A DNA stretch of 64,000 nt. It comes from Abelmoschus esculentus. Its lineage: Eukaryota > Streptophyta > Magnoliopsida > Malvales > Malvaceae. Each line of letters begins with the position of its first letter. Within the stretch, counting starts at the first letter, position 1. Positions 45,360 to 58,700 of the stretch are shown here, in pieces. The notes beneath the pieces were generated by a model. It had not been told where the DNA came from and did no database searches. It saw only the letters and a list, made by a program, of their open reading frames with translations. The DNA lies in NCBI GenBank assembly GCA_035048815.1, contig JAUCBN010000025.1, positions 16,020,501 to 16,084,500 of the forward strand, read 5' to 3'. Both the position numbers and the translations under genes were made by a program.

Positions 45360-45745
45360 CTACGTATGTTTTAACATAAAAAATGTGTTTAAATTTAGAA
45401 TTTGAGATTTAAGTTCTGAAATAATTGTTTAGGGTTTAAAATTTAATGGGTATGGTTTAGTTTTTAAAAATTAAGGTTTAGAGTTTAATTTTTTAGTATT
45501 AGGATATATGAATTTGTGAAAAAAGACAGTTTTTTGTTAGTCAAGTAGGATTCGAGGAGTAGAAATCTCTTGTCTCCTAATCATCTCTTTCCATACTTCT
45601 CGTTAAAAAATCTTAAAAAATTAAATTATAAACCCTAACCTTAATTTTCTACACCTTACAAAATACATCTTACCCATAATTTCTTAAATCTTAACCACAA
45701 CCCTATTAAACTCTAAACCTACTAATTTAAAGCATAAACATTAAT
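45360..45745. repeat. Foldback repeat with telomere-like words (family D copy 2)
   Basis: The left arm (about 45400-45510, with TTTAGGGTTTAAAATTTAA and ATTAAGGTTTAGAG) is roughly the reverse complement of the right arm (about 45600-45730, with TAAACCCTAACCTTAATTTT and AACTCTAAACC). The right half matches 10255-10640. A non-coding MITE is the simplest reading; no clear target duplication was found. Confidence 0.5.
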
Positions 45746-46170
45746 AGAACATGATTAAAAGATAAACGATTTATTTCCGGATTCGAGTTGAGAAAGAGGG
45801 ATGGGATGGGGTTGTGACTTTCCGTCCACGCAATAAAGATCATCACTGGTTTCGGTTTGGGCTTCTTTTTATAGTGGAATTGCCAAATTGGTTTTATTAC
45901 AATTTACAATGCTTCAAACCCTGGTCTTTCTGGTGTCAAATCTCAATTTTAATCATCTGATTATGACCTTTTTAAGAAAAAATATATTTTGTTTTTAAAA
46001 GTTGGTTAACTGTAAATAAGTTTCACATTTTCTGAGTGCTTAATCCATGATGTGGAACCTCTTGATTGGTTCTTTAGGGTTCAGTATTACAAAGCCTACA
46101 CACCATTTTAATTACTTACTGTCAAGCCCGTTCTGGTTTATTTTCTTATATAATTATGGATATTTAATAT

Positions 46171-46289
46171 GAGCTTTTTAGTTCAAGTGGTTAAAGAAAT
46201 AATTGTTTTTAGAGGTCACGGGTTCAAGCACCAATGATACCAGCAGAGAGATATTACTATGATCACTATTATCTAATTCAAAAAAAATT
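46171..46289 (+). mobile_element. SINE-like element, copy C
   Basis: TTTTAGTTCAAGTGGTTAAAG (box A type), then TTGTTTTTAGAGGTCACG and box B GGGTTCAAGCACC, ending ACTATGATCACTATTATCTAA and an A-rich tail. It has the best-preserved box B of the three copies. Confidence 0.5.
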
Positions 46290-47383
46290 ATAGATTTTTA
46301 TGTCATTGATTGATTAACTCGAACAAAATATAATAAAGATTAATATATTTAAAATAATAAAATATGTTTAGTCGGCAGACCGCAAACTATTTAAATACCT
46401 AATTCTCCAACTGCAATGCAACAGGAACATATGAAGAAGATTTGTGATATACTTTGTTTCTCTTTTTAGTGTATTTATAATGGAGGGTTGGTCCACCTTG
46501 TTAAAGAGAAGATAAGTCACAATGACCTGATTATTAATGGACATAAACAATAAGATAATGAGTGTTGGGTATAAACTATAAAGGGTGTTGAATCCATCAT
46601 TAACAAGCACTCTCCCTTAACATATAGCCATTTTGGACACTATTGTTTTCATTTGCAGAGATCATACCAGACAAATGAACTCTAGCATCTGTGTTGGTCC
46701 TAAAATACAGAAGACCGTCCACTAGTCAAACCTGTCTTATGTTGAGACTGAGTTCAACACTGGGAGTTAAAAGTAGAGAAAATAACAGATGTGTTCAGAT
46801 ATAGGACATCCTTAATGTTGCAACCTAAGCAAAGATTATTGAGGACAACTCAGCCTGCCTGCCCCAAGAATTACATATGCTTCTAGAGAAATGATTTTCA
46901 TCGGTAGAAATCCGAGTTCTCACCTTATATTTTCAGGTAACTCCATGAATGTCCCACTCTGATATTATGGAGAATGATGGGAGACTGGACTAATTATTAA
47001 GCATGCTACTTCTTCAAAGTAGATCCATTATGGAACAGTAAATCCTGTTTATGCCAATAGCACACCTGTCAAATTAAAGATTGAATATCAGAAAAATTGA
47101 GATTTATATTGGTTTAGGGTCTCATCTAGGTTGAAAGGATAGGATGCACGGAGCATGAAAAGGACCTCTGCCGGTCAGGGGGGCATGAACTCGCATCAAG
47201 AGGAATCTACTTTTCCAGTCCTATTGGAACAGTACAAACGTTTCAGCCCCTTAAATTTATAGGCCCATATGCTTATTTCCAGAGAAAAATTTTGGGCCAA
47301 GCATGTTTAATAGTATTCATTTTGGGGTGTAACTCAGGGTGTCTCCAAGTCAAGTTAGACTTGATATAGGTTAAACCTTCCAA
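46290..47383. other. Spacer
   Basis: No gene recognised. Composition becomes more even after 46600, perhaps old 3' flank of the SCE1-like fragment. Confidence 0.4.
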
Positions 47384-47716
47384 TTAAGTCCAATAAGTAC
47401 GCTTCCTAATAGTTTCTGCAGCGCTGCTTGGATTGGGTTGATCAAGCAAATCTTGAATCCCCACTAGAATCTGCATTACCGTAATGGATGGTCTCCACCC
47501 CTTGGAGAAAAACAGGGTCTACTTAAGCAAAAGAATACGATATCACATCAAAGGTTGGTCTAAAAGTACTTACAAGGCACTCGTTGAGGATAGACAGACA
47601 CACAGTTCCTGAAGAATAAACATTAGGGGGGTGTAAGAAACCACTTGGAAACTTGCATTTAGGTGGCTTGCTAGGGTAGTCCTCGCTGAATTTAAGAGTA
47701 AGGGGAAAGTAGCCAC
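47384..47716 (-). pseudogene. SCE1: Decayed fragment of SUMO-conjugating enzyme E2 (SCE1)
   Basis: Two exons of the SUMO E2 are recognisable on the minus strand. Exon piece 47716-47574 gives [19 protein letters not shown] and then [10 protein letters not shown] with an extra Pro, followed by [12 protein letters not shown], the segment that holds the catalytic Cys (GTVCLSI). A GTAAGT donor and an AG acceptor lead to 47500 downward with [21 protein letters not shown], after which the reading drifts into unrelated residues and a stop at 47384. The N-terminal exons (substrate- and SUMO-binding helix) were not found upstream, and the C-terminal exon is missing. Because an intron is kept, this is a broken DNA-level duplicate, not a reverse-transcribed copy. 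Confidence 0.75.
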
Positions 47717-50330
47717 CTATTTTTATCATAAAAAGGTATAGGATTTATGATATCCAAGCCCATTACTCTGAAAATCTAAAACCCATTTACAAGAGGCAAT
47801 GAAATGGAGTACAAACAAAACACACGCACAGAGTGATCCGTAGAAAAGATGAGAGAAAAACTGTGTGGCCCTCAACCTGGCTGGAAAGCCTGTCTGCTCT
47901 GTTACGAGTGTTGGCAGAGCCAATCATCAATGCATTTGATTGTGATTTATGACTCCATATAAACAAATGGAGCATCTCTCCGAATACGAACATAGTACCC
48001 CACAATCTAATTGCAAAAATTGAAGGCATGCGCATGATGAAGGCCTATTGGCGCTGGCAGCCTGCACATGTTTCTGTCCCCATTTCATTTCATCATCAAA
48101 GGGTTTTGCAATAAGAGAGCACAAAGATCTTTAGCATTAGTTTTGGCGTTTTATTATCCAAGACAGAATCATGATGGGGTGGACAAGTAAAACAAAAGGA
48201 ACACACAATTTAGATTTGGTTACTGCCTTTCAGGTTGACACGGGTGTCTTGACTGTAATAATTATGCCCTTAGGAATCATAACTTTTCTATGAAACCTTA
48301 GATCATGTTAAAAGTGTACTTGAAAGATTTTTATATATAAATAAACCGATTAGCAAAGCCGAGTGATTAGACAGCAGGAACAGGAGAATATATAGTGCAA
48401 ATTAGGTTAATGACTTTGTTAATGATTCTTGTTTATAAAAGGGAGAGATCCAAAGAGTTTGCTTGTGAGAATAATAGAATGAAACGGGACAGAAAGATTG
48501 GTGTTTAGATATAAAAAAAGTAAAAGCTTGAGAATATTTTTAGTGATGTAAAGGAGGTGGGAGCATGTCATGTAAAGCTCCACATGGCGTAGAATGAAAG
48601 CACACAGGAAAAAGAAAAAGAAGTAGAAGCTGTAATGCTGGAGACTGGAGAAGGTTGAAAATATTAAAGAACAATGAATGTTATCTGCACACTTGCAGGT
48701 TGCAGCTAGCTAGCTTGATAACCATTTCTATAATTAGTTAATAAATAATGTGTTTAAATTTTGACATCATTTAGTAGAAGGGATCGTACTCTATAGTTTT
48801 CGCTAATTCCAGTAATTTTAAGGAGTAAAAATCTTTTGACCCTTAATTGTGTCTCTTTTTATGCCCCTAATAGTTGGTGTAATCATTCATCTTATTATTA
48901 TATGTAGGATAGAGGCAAAGAATTAAGCAAGTGTATTGGCTGTTGCTGCCTGCTGGTGTTCATTGGTGGTATGAGATTTTCCTCTGTCTGCAAGATAGGG
49001 AACACTGCCTTTTTGATATTGGCATGCCTCTCTCTTGCTATATGCTCAACTTTTGAAGAAGGAACTCATGTATTGTTAGAGGCTTCGTACTCGTATGCGT
49101 ACATGGATTCAATTTTCAGAATACACGTTGTAATGTTCGATACAGACGTATTTTAAAATACCGGGAGTATGCGTATTGTATCATTCTACAACAGATAATG
49201 CAGCTAATGTCCAATCACCTACGAATGGTTTGTTAGTTACATATGTATTCAACTTGTGAGCTTATGACAAGACTTATAAAAGTGCAATAGCAACTCAAAC
49301 ATACATACAGAGAAAAACCAAAACATAAATTGGTCGGACGTTAAAACACAAAACAATCTAGAAGTAGAAACTGTTTCAATCATCCAAAATTCCAACTTTT
49401 TCTATAGTTAAGAAGTTTTACTCAATGCCACACCCATTTTTTTATGACAAAATAAGCACGCATCCAACAAAGGAAAGGACAAAAAAGAAGTGGGGTTTCC
49501 TTTAGTTGCTTGGTATGTGTCCAATCTAACGGTAGAATCGGGAAACAGAAGAAAAAGAAGAAAAAAAACAGTGAAATGGTGAGTTAGGTCGAGGAAAAGG
49601 AAACTTGGGGTTCGGGTTTTTGCATCAACCTTTCATTTTATGCCACTGTTATTCCACTGGGTGGTCATTCCTTGTGAATGAAGGTGTTTGACATGTGCCT
49701 CAGAGAATTGGTTCCATCACAAGTTTGCTTTAACTTACAGTCTACCGCATCCATTGAAAAGACAAGCAAAGCAATCGGGTCTGCATTTTTTCTGTTAGCT
49801 TTAGTTAAATCTCATTTGTTACAACCTAATCCTACAAAATTAAACGCCCAACACAACCTAATCAGGGTTTTTTAAACACCCTTTGGACAAAAATTCATTG
49901 TCAGTCACATTTTTTTACCAGTAAAGTGATGGCAAACGTTCCCCACATTTCAAGATAGTATCATAGTCATTGTTATTCTTTGAAGAAATGTATTTTTCTG
50001 GGATGCCATGATTTAAAAGATTTCAACTTCATCCTTTGAAGTTAAACCATCCTTTTTCTAAATAAATATATTGTGTGCTTGATTTTTCAGCAGCACTGAG
50101 CAGTAGCAGTGTAGCACGCTACCTTTGGGGTGGTGGGGAAATCTTATCAGTCCCTTATCAATTGGCAAATTGCAGATAACAAAACAGTAAAAGCAAGGGA
50201 ATTTAATAATGATTGCAGTAACCCTTTCTTAGTTTGATGGTAAGATTTTTAAATTATTTTCAAGAAAACATCTTCGTACCAAAAACAAAGTATTTTTTTA
50301 TGGTTTAAGCATTCGAGGCGTTGCTATGAA
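47717..50330. other. Intergenic spacer
   Basis: No supported gene. 47870-48130 lies where missing SCE1 exons would be expected, but no E2-like residues could be read. The stretch around 48785-48890 resembles part of family D faintly. Confidence 0.45.
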
Positions 50331-50846
50331 TAGGGCTGTAAATGAGACGAGACAGATCGCGAGTTATTCGAACTCGACTCGGTCAAAACTCGACTCGATT
50401 GAACTTGGCTCAAGTTCTTGACGAGACGAATCGAGCTACATGATACCTGACTCAAAAAGCTTACGAGCTACTCGATAATATAAATATACTATTTTTTATA
50501 TAATTAAAATCCAAAATTTTAAGCTTAAAACCCTAAACATAAGTTTTAAACCTTAAATTAACACACTAAAACCTAAAATTAAGCTTGAGTTTACACAATT
50601 TGTGTATTAAATTTTTTTTATTAGGTTTTAAATGAGACGTGATGGATTCGAGTCTAACACGGTCAAAGATCGGTCAACATTTGACTCTATTAGGCTCCAA
50701 TAACGCTCGAACTCGACTCGAGTTCTTAACGAGTCGCGCCAAGCCGAGCTTAGATTTTTCAGGCTCGTTTAAAATTATTCAAACTCGAATTCGACTCGAA
50801 ATCTTAACAAGTTGAACTTAGCACTACTCGAACTCGATTAACCGAT
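50331..50846 (-). mobile_element. hAT-like MITE, family B copy 2 (inverted)
   Basis: The reverse complement of this stretch follows 31043-31598 along its whole length. TAGGGCTGTAAATGAGACGA at the left corresponds to the right end of the first copy, and GAACTCGACTCGAG / AAATCTTAACAAG match its other arm. Right end is degenerate (CTCGATTAACCGATTA) and no target duplication is evident, so it is the older of the two. Confidence 0.65.
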
Positions 50847-51481
50847 TATTTAAGGTCTTTATTTTAATGTTCTATTGATATTGTTTGATAGCACTTGTTG
50901 ATCTACAAATTCTTACCATTGATTCAGCACGACCTTGTAACGACCAAGCGATGTAACAACCACCGGCATTTGTGTGGTACTACTACTACATACCGTTTTA
51001 ATTAATAGGACCGGTTTCAGCTTCCCAAAAAGTTCGTTCAAAACTAATTAAAACCCACAAATCAAAGGATTAGACACTTTTGGTTGTGGTCTTTCGTTGT
51101 CAAACATAGGTTATGGGAATAAAACACGATTTATGATTGTTTATTTATTGTTAACGATGATGTCCTCTAAGTTGGGATATCATACACGACAACGACTTAG
51201 ACCGACCACATAATACAAAATATTAGAGGACATTAAAAACAATATTATTATTTATTTCAATTCAATTAATTGAGTTTATATTGAAGTATGGACATACATA
51301 CATATTATAATAATATTAATTATTACTAGAAATTATATTACTTTAATTAAATTGATATTTTTATCCATTTGCAAATTGCAACGTCAACATAAATTGGGGT
51401 CCACTTAAAGGGGTTATTATCATACAGACACAAAAGGTCCATGTGAGTGTGGGAGACCACCAGCTGGCTATGTCTATTTAG
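50847..51481. other. Intergenic, AT-rich
   Basis: No gene or clear element recognised. Confidence 0.4.
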
Positions 51482-51747
51482 TGGAGAAGTTATATTATCG
51501 GTAAGTCCCATCACGTATTTATAAAACTAACCATTAAAAATTACTTATCTTATCAATTTTTTCATGTTCTATATTTTTCTCAGGTGAATCTTCATTCGAA
51601 AAAATTGTTTTTAAAATGAATTAACAATAAATATAGGTAAAGATTCACTTAGAAAAATATGATATAAAAAAATGATGAGATAAATGATTTTTAGTGGTTG
51701 ACCCTATGGATAATGTAATGAGACTTACTTATGATATATTTTTTCCT
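51482..51747. mobile_element. Foldback MITE, family A copy 3
   Basis: The left end TGGAGAAGTTATATTATCGG continues with TAAGTCCCATCACG; the right end in reverse reads AGGAAAAAATATATCATAAG then TAAGTC. ATTTAG (up to CTATTTAG, limits ambiguous) flanks both sides. It is about 49 kb from the other two copies and in the same family. Confidence 0.6.
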
Positions 51748-52765
51748 ATTTAGTGGGTCTTTTTTTCGCCTTCCCCTTAGTTTTACTTTCATTTTTTTTG
51801 AACACGACCAGGTTTATTTCTTCACATAATCTTAATTATTAACATATAATGTAGGTGGATGGTGTTGAATTACTAGTTTGATTTCATCTGTCTCTGCATT
51901 TATACTTGAAATAATTATTACTTTAGTAATTATAGAACATGCTTGATCTTTAATTATTAATACACCATTTGCATAATCACATGCAGAAGATTAACAAAAA
52001 GTACATGTATTGTTAGCGTATAAATACGTATGATCCAAAGTGTTATTTCCCCAGAAAATCGTAGATGGTTCCTAATGACATGGCGTATGTACTGTGTCAT
52101 CCTTTTTTTATACGGTATTTCTAGGCGTACTCATGAGATCTTCAACATCAGAATACGTGGATTTAGGAACACTTATCTTTTTTCTCATTTGTTTTCTTAA
52201 GAAACACACAGAAAAAACAGAGGTACGGGAAAGGGTAAAAAGGGAAAGAATGTTATGAAAGATTATTTATATATTTACAGAAATATTTTGTAGTGAAGGC
52301 AGAAGGCTAGCGAAAATGATAGTGGTGGTTGTCGCTGCAGTTAACTTATTGCTGTGTATTTTTCTACGCTGATGCCACCCCAGAGCCTCTAATTCCTCAA
52401 CTACCCTTTGCATTTTCTCTTTCTCTCTCTTATTTTTCTTACATTTCCGTACTAGAACAGCAGCAATCCTTTGTCTGGAACTCACTCAGCTATCTATGTT
52501 TTTTTCTTTGTTAGTTGTTGCATCACTTTCTTTGTCCTGAAATATCTGTATTTTCAGACAATGAGAACGGTTTTTTCACAAGGAAAAAAAAATAAAGATT
52601 TGATCTTTTAACTCTTTAACATAAACTAAAATTAACTCACAAAAGAAAAGAAAAGAAAAGAAAAATACTTTCTCTTCGTTTCTGTTTTTTTCTCCCCCCC
52701 CCCCCCTCCCCCTCCCTCTCTTTGTGTTTGGAAATTGTGGAATCCTTCTTTCTTAGCTGCTTCCT
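51748..52765. other. Upstream region and leader of the kinesin gene, with simple repeats
   Basis: Contains an (AAAAG)n run at about 52640-52665 and a long CT/poly-C tract at about 52690-52722, immediately ahead of the kinesin ATG. The pyrimidine tract is likely within the 5' leader. No other gene. Confidence 0.45.
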
Positions 52766-55700
52766 ATGGAAGCTGCTGCAGGTTCTGAGGATTGTTGTGT
52801 TAAGGTTGCGGTTCATGTAAGGCCGCTAATTGGTGATGAAAAGCTTCAAGGTTGCAAAGATTGTGTTACTGTCACCCCAGGAAAGCCACAGGTAGAGAAT
52901 GCTGGTGTTCACTGTTAAGGTCTTGTTCAATGGGTAATTCATCGGGGAAATGTTGGTTTTCCGAGTATCCAATCGTGGGTTAATTTTAAGTACATGGAGA
53001 TCTGGATCTTTGGGTGCTTGAGTGTTTGATCAGTGAGGATTCACTGCCTGATTTTGGATCAGAAATTCTGTCATTAGTATGATTTCTATAATTGGGATGC
53101 TTGTGAGTTGGTTTATTTTGCAGTGGAAGTTAAAACGTGTAAAATTAAGCTGAATTCAGTTGGTTTCTATGATGGTTCTATATTGTTATTTCCATTTTGG
53201 GGGCTATGACTTTAAGATCCTATTATAGTAATAAGCTAAGTAACTTTAAAATATGGTTCTTTACATGAATTCTTAAGCTGAACTAGTTGATGTTGGTTTG
53301 ACTATGATGCAGGTACAAATTGGGACACATTCCTTTACATTTGATCATGTCTATGGGAGCACTGGTTCTCCATCATCTTCCATGTTTGAGGAATGCATTG
53401 TTCCTCTTGTTGATGTCTTGTTCCAAGGATATAATGCTACCGTTCTTGCTTATGGTCAGGTACAGCTGAATCTCCCACAATATGCCACTACAAATTGCAG
53501 TTTTGTTTTATTGTGATTGAAGTTTCAATAAATTGCAGACTGGATCAGGTAAAACATATACTATGGGCACAGGCTTCAAAGATGGTTGTCAAACAGGAAT
53601 CATTCCTCAAGTAATGAATGCTTTGTTCGCAAAGATTGAAAGCAAAAAACATCAAATAGAATTTCAATTACACGTTTCCTTCATCGAGGTCTGTTAAATA
53701 ACCAGGCATTTCTTTCTGTTGTTTCGGTGGTCACATTGCTTCGCAAACTAACATTGGAAATTCATCCCCTGTAGAACCTGTTTTCCTGCAAGCTTTTCAT
53801 TTAGTATGGTCTTTTATGTTTTGGTTAAATTACTTTAAGCATTATATGCCAGAATCTAAAACACCATTAAGGAAAACTGTAACATGTTTACCAAAATAAT
53901 TCTAATTCCCTGAGGTCTGATCAAATTTCCATTTTGTGAGTGTGAAGATAAACATCATGTCTGTTTTGAGTGCCCTTTATAGCTTATAGTTCGGCAATAC
54001 GTAAACTTTAATCTAATTTTGATGAAATAGATTCTGAAAGAAGAAGTGCAAGATCTGCTGGATTCCACTTCTTTGAACAAATCAGATACAGCAAGCCCGA
54101 ATGCAGGGAAAGTGCATGTCCCAGGAAAACCACCAATACAGATCCGTGAATCATCAAATGGTGTTATTACGCTGGCAGGATCAACTGAAGTAAGTGTCAG
54201 TACATTAAAAGAAATGGCTGCTTGCCTAGAACAGGGATCATTGAGTAGAGCAACGGGGAGTACAAACATGAATAACCAATCAAGGTTAATTCACGTTCTA
54301 TTATTTGGTATTTATGCGATTTCATTTCTTCGGAATTGTGGAGGAGATGCTGTCTGGTGGTTCTGAGTTCTTTAAATATGAAAAAACATTATTAGTCGAA
54401 GATCATCATTTGCTAATACTGTAGCTATTGATGTCCTGCAATGCTAAGGTAGTAATATCTTTAACTTAGTTTATGAGGAAAACTGGGCAATCTTTTGCTA
54501 TGGATGAGCCCAGGATGGGGAATAGAAAAATATTTGGAAAGGCTCCTATGTTTCTATGATGGTAAAGTTTTTTCCATGAAAACCTCTAAATTTATAGATA
54601 ATTCTAAAACAGGGCTCATTCAAAAATTGTTTTTATGAAGTACTTTATTTGATGTTTGTAGTTAACAGTTTTTAAAAAGAAAAATTAACTCTGAAAATAT
54701 TGCAAGGTTTCTGATTTTTGCAGCTTGTTGCTTTTGATATGTCCCGTGATGCATACTGAGCAATGTTTTCTCGACTTTTTTTAGTTTTACTCTTTTTTTT
54801 TATAGTTTTATATGGCTTGCTAAATTTTGATAATCTATTTATCTGGTTGTATAGTCGCTCACATGCAATCTTCACCATCACCTTAGAGCAAATGCATAAA
54901 CTCAATCCTATATATGGAGATGGAAGTCCAAATGACATAACCAGTGAAGAATATCTTTGTGCCAAGTTACATTTGGTAGATCTTGCTGGATCGGAGCGAG
55001 CAAAAAGAACAGGTTCTGATGGTATGCGTTTTAAAGAAGGTTAGTGGCACTGGTTGTCCCCTCTTTATGTCATGAAACTATTCTTCTCCAAACCTAACAT
55101 AATAATAGCCATATTTGTCATCTAAACAGGAGTTCATATCAACAAGGGCCTGCTTGCCCTTGGTAATGTCATCAGTGCCCTTGGTGATGAAAAAAAGAGA
55201 AAAGAAGGTGTTCACGTTCCATATCGGGATAGTAAACTTACTCGGCTTTTGCAGGTATGCATAGTTTAAGAAGTCTGTATCTCCCATTTTGCTAGGCATT
55301 ATTTATTCTATATTATTTTATGGAGTAAGACTGTCAAATTGAATGTTCATTTTAGTGGGATGTTGTCCTTTTAGATGTTGAGGGATCTCTGATTGTAGGG
55401 TTGGAACCCCCAACAATCAGAAATGTATTCTTTTCCTGGAGTGCTTGTGTGTCGTTTTAGCCCCGAGATTTTGCCTCTAGATCCTTAAGAGGGTCCAAGG
55501 ACTATTCCTGCATTTACGTGTTTGATCATAGTTATGTCCGATGTAATGTATTACTTGTGTGGCATTTAAATGGTTTAAGAAATTATTTTTTATCCTTTTT
55601 TTTATTTTCATTATCTTTATTTTCTCTCAGATTGTTTATTGGTTGATGAAAATTTGATCATTTTTTGGGCAGGATTCACTGGGTGGCAACAGCAGAACCG

Positions 55701-58700
55701 TGATGATAGGTACTGCCATTTCTTCCAATCATTTAACCTGCTTGTTACCTCTTTTTCATAATTTGGCACATTATGTTCTAGTTCCTTCTCATTTTTTTGT
55801 GCACTTAAGTCATTGTCTTTAACCATTTCTTTATGAGCAGCCTGCATTAGTCCTGCTGACATCAATGCAGAGGAAACCCTTAATACTTTAAAGTATGCAA
55901 ATCGCGCTCGCAACATCCAAAACAAGCCTATAGTAAGTTCAAGAGAATTATTTTCATCACTTCAAAGTTTCTTCTTTCTTTTCCCCCATTTGCCAAGTCG
56001 GATAGTAGTTGATTTTCAAGGTAGTTTCTATACCTAATTTTCACTCTTGTTTTAACTCAAATAGGTTAACCGAGATCCTATGTCCAATGAGATGCTGAAG
56101 ATGCGTCAGCAACTAGAGTATCTGCAAGCAGAACTTTGCGCTCGTGGGGGCACTGATGAAGTACAGGTATCATGGTACTCTTAGCTTCAGGACTGATTCA
56201 GTCGTGAACTTCTACTTGGAGATAGCTCATATAGGATTAGTCCCACAGGCCTTTTAATAGGACTGATTTTTCAGGTTCTCAAGGAAAGGATTGCTTGGCT
56301 TGAAGCTGCTAATGAGGATCTTTGCCAAGAACTTCAGGAGTTCCGCAGCAGATGCACCATTATGGATCAACGTGAAACTGATGCTCAAGTATGTCGAGGA
56401 AACCCTTGTTGACTTCATTTGTAGTGAAATTTCTTGGCTGATTTACATGAAAGTTTTTATCCTGTATATTGCCGTTTGAAATGTTTATGAATGATAAACT
56501 TCCTATTTCAGGATGGTAGTCCTTGTTCTATCAAAAGTGAAGGGCTGAAACGAAACTTGCAAGTTATAGAGTCTTCTGACTATCAAATGGGTGAAACCTT
56601 GATAGGTATAGATTAACCTGTCCTACAAAAGTCGTATCCATTCTTATGAGTTATTTATATGTTCACCAGGTGTTTTCTTGACTTGAATATAATGGCTATT
56701 TAGCAGGTGATTCCAGAGAAATTGATGAAGCAGCAGCAAAAGAGTGGGAGCACACGCTTTTACAAAATACTATGGATGAAGAATTACATGAGTTGAATAG
56801 ACGCTTAGAGGAGAAAGAGGTATAGTTTTATATCTTCAAAACATTGCAATGTTGTTATTCAGAAGTTGAATTCTTAGGGGGTCTCAGTTCTTGATAATTT
56901 TATATAGTAGTTGTTATTTTTGTAAGTTCTCCGAGGCTGGCTAATTCTTCTATCTTGTGTTCGAGCAGTCCGAGATGAAACTTTTTGGATGCGACACAGT
57001 TGCTCTTAAGCATCATTTCGGGAAGAAAATTCAGGAATTAGAGGACGAGAAAAGAGCTGTGCAGGTTTAAACACACTTCTTTTAATTTCAGATTTCACTT
57101 GAAGAAAAATATGCATGCTAACATTTCTTAACCTATTTCCTCGCTGCAGCAAGAAAGGGATCGCTTATTAGCTGAAATGGAAAATCTTTCAGCTGGTTCT
57201 GATGGACAAAAACAAAAAGTGCAAGATATACATGCTCAGAAACTTAAATCCCTTGAAGCACAGGTGACAGTTTTAGATAGATGGCATTCATTGTTGGATT
57301 GAAAAAAAGTTCTAATACTGATTTCATTTTTATTGTGAATACTCATTTGCAACAGATTCTGGAACTTAAGAAGAAACAAGAGAACCAGGTTCAACTTTTA
57401 AAGCAGAAACAGAAGAGTGATGAAGCAGCAAAACGACTGCAAGATGAAATTCAATTTATAAAGGCTCAAAAGGTTCAATCTTATGTTTGTCTTATATCTT
57501 TCTTTTGATTAATTATATATATACTGCTAAATCTCCCCATATTTGCCCCTTCCCTTTTGTTCTTTCTCTTCCCTTGCCTATCATGTGTTTGTAGGTCCAG
57601 TTGCAACATAGGATAAAACAAGAGGCAGAACAATTTCGTCAGTGGAAAACCTCTCGAGAAAAGGAACTGTTGCAGGTGGCTTGCTACTTTTTTCTATCAA
57701 TTTAATTAACTATTTCTTGCATTACTGTTATATAAATGGGAATACAGATAGTCATTTATTGCTGGAATTATGTTTTGGATTCGTCACTGGTATTTGCATA
57801 TATTGTTTCTGTTATATGCTTAACTGGCATTATTTGCATGCACAATCAGTTACGGAAAGAGGGTCGGAGAAATGAGTATGAAAGACATAAACTGCAAGCC
57901 TTAAATCAACGCCAGAAAATGGTAAGCATGTTTTCATTTCTTGTGTGATGAGCATCTACCACTGATTGGTTTGTAGAGAAATAATTTGCAGCTATTCATA
58001 TTTTTAGGTTCTCCAAAGAAAAACCGAGGAGGCTGCCATGGCCACCAAGAGGCTAAAAGAGTTGTTGGAAGCACGTAAATCTGTCCGCGATAACTCAGGT
58101 AGGTTTTTCTTTTTCTAAAGGTTGATGTCATCAACATTCCACGTCTTTCTAAAATAATGTTCTTCTTAGAGGCAAACAGAAGGTATTCTAGAATATATTT
58201 CTATTGCCTTATGCTAGACAATCTAGTTTTATTGAGGGAAACATAAGGTATTCATACTCATGCCCTTCATTATATTTGTTCAAATTTCTAATGTTTGGTA
58301 TCCACCAGCTATTGCCAATGGGAATGGAACAAATGGGCAGGTAGTAATCTCTGTTTCTTTCCTTCTTTTTTGAGCAATTTTCAATATCCACATCTTTAAC
58401 GCATTTAACGTAACTTGCTTCTGTAGACCAATGAGAAAGCATTACAACGTTGGTTAGATCATGAGTTAGAAGTCATGGTGAATGTGCATGAAGTTCGCTT
58501 TGAATATGAGAAGCAAAGCCAAGTGTATGTAACTATATCTTATTTGTATATAAAACTGCTGTGTGATAAATAGAGTATTTTTATGTCCCTTTCACTTATC
58601 ACACACTATCTCCAGGAGAGCTGCATTGGCAGAAGAGTTAGCTGTCTTGAAGCAAGTAGATGAGTTTGCTTCGAAGGGCCTTAGCCCTCCAAGAGGAAAG

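Noticed and set aside
47727..48124. Upstream frames as the missing N-terminal exons of the SCE1 fragment
   Set aside because: A possible IAKP phrase is too short; no SUMO E2 N-terminal pattern could be read in any frame.
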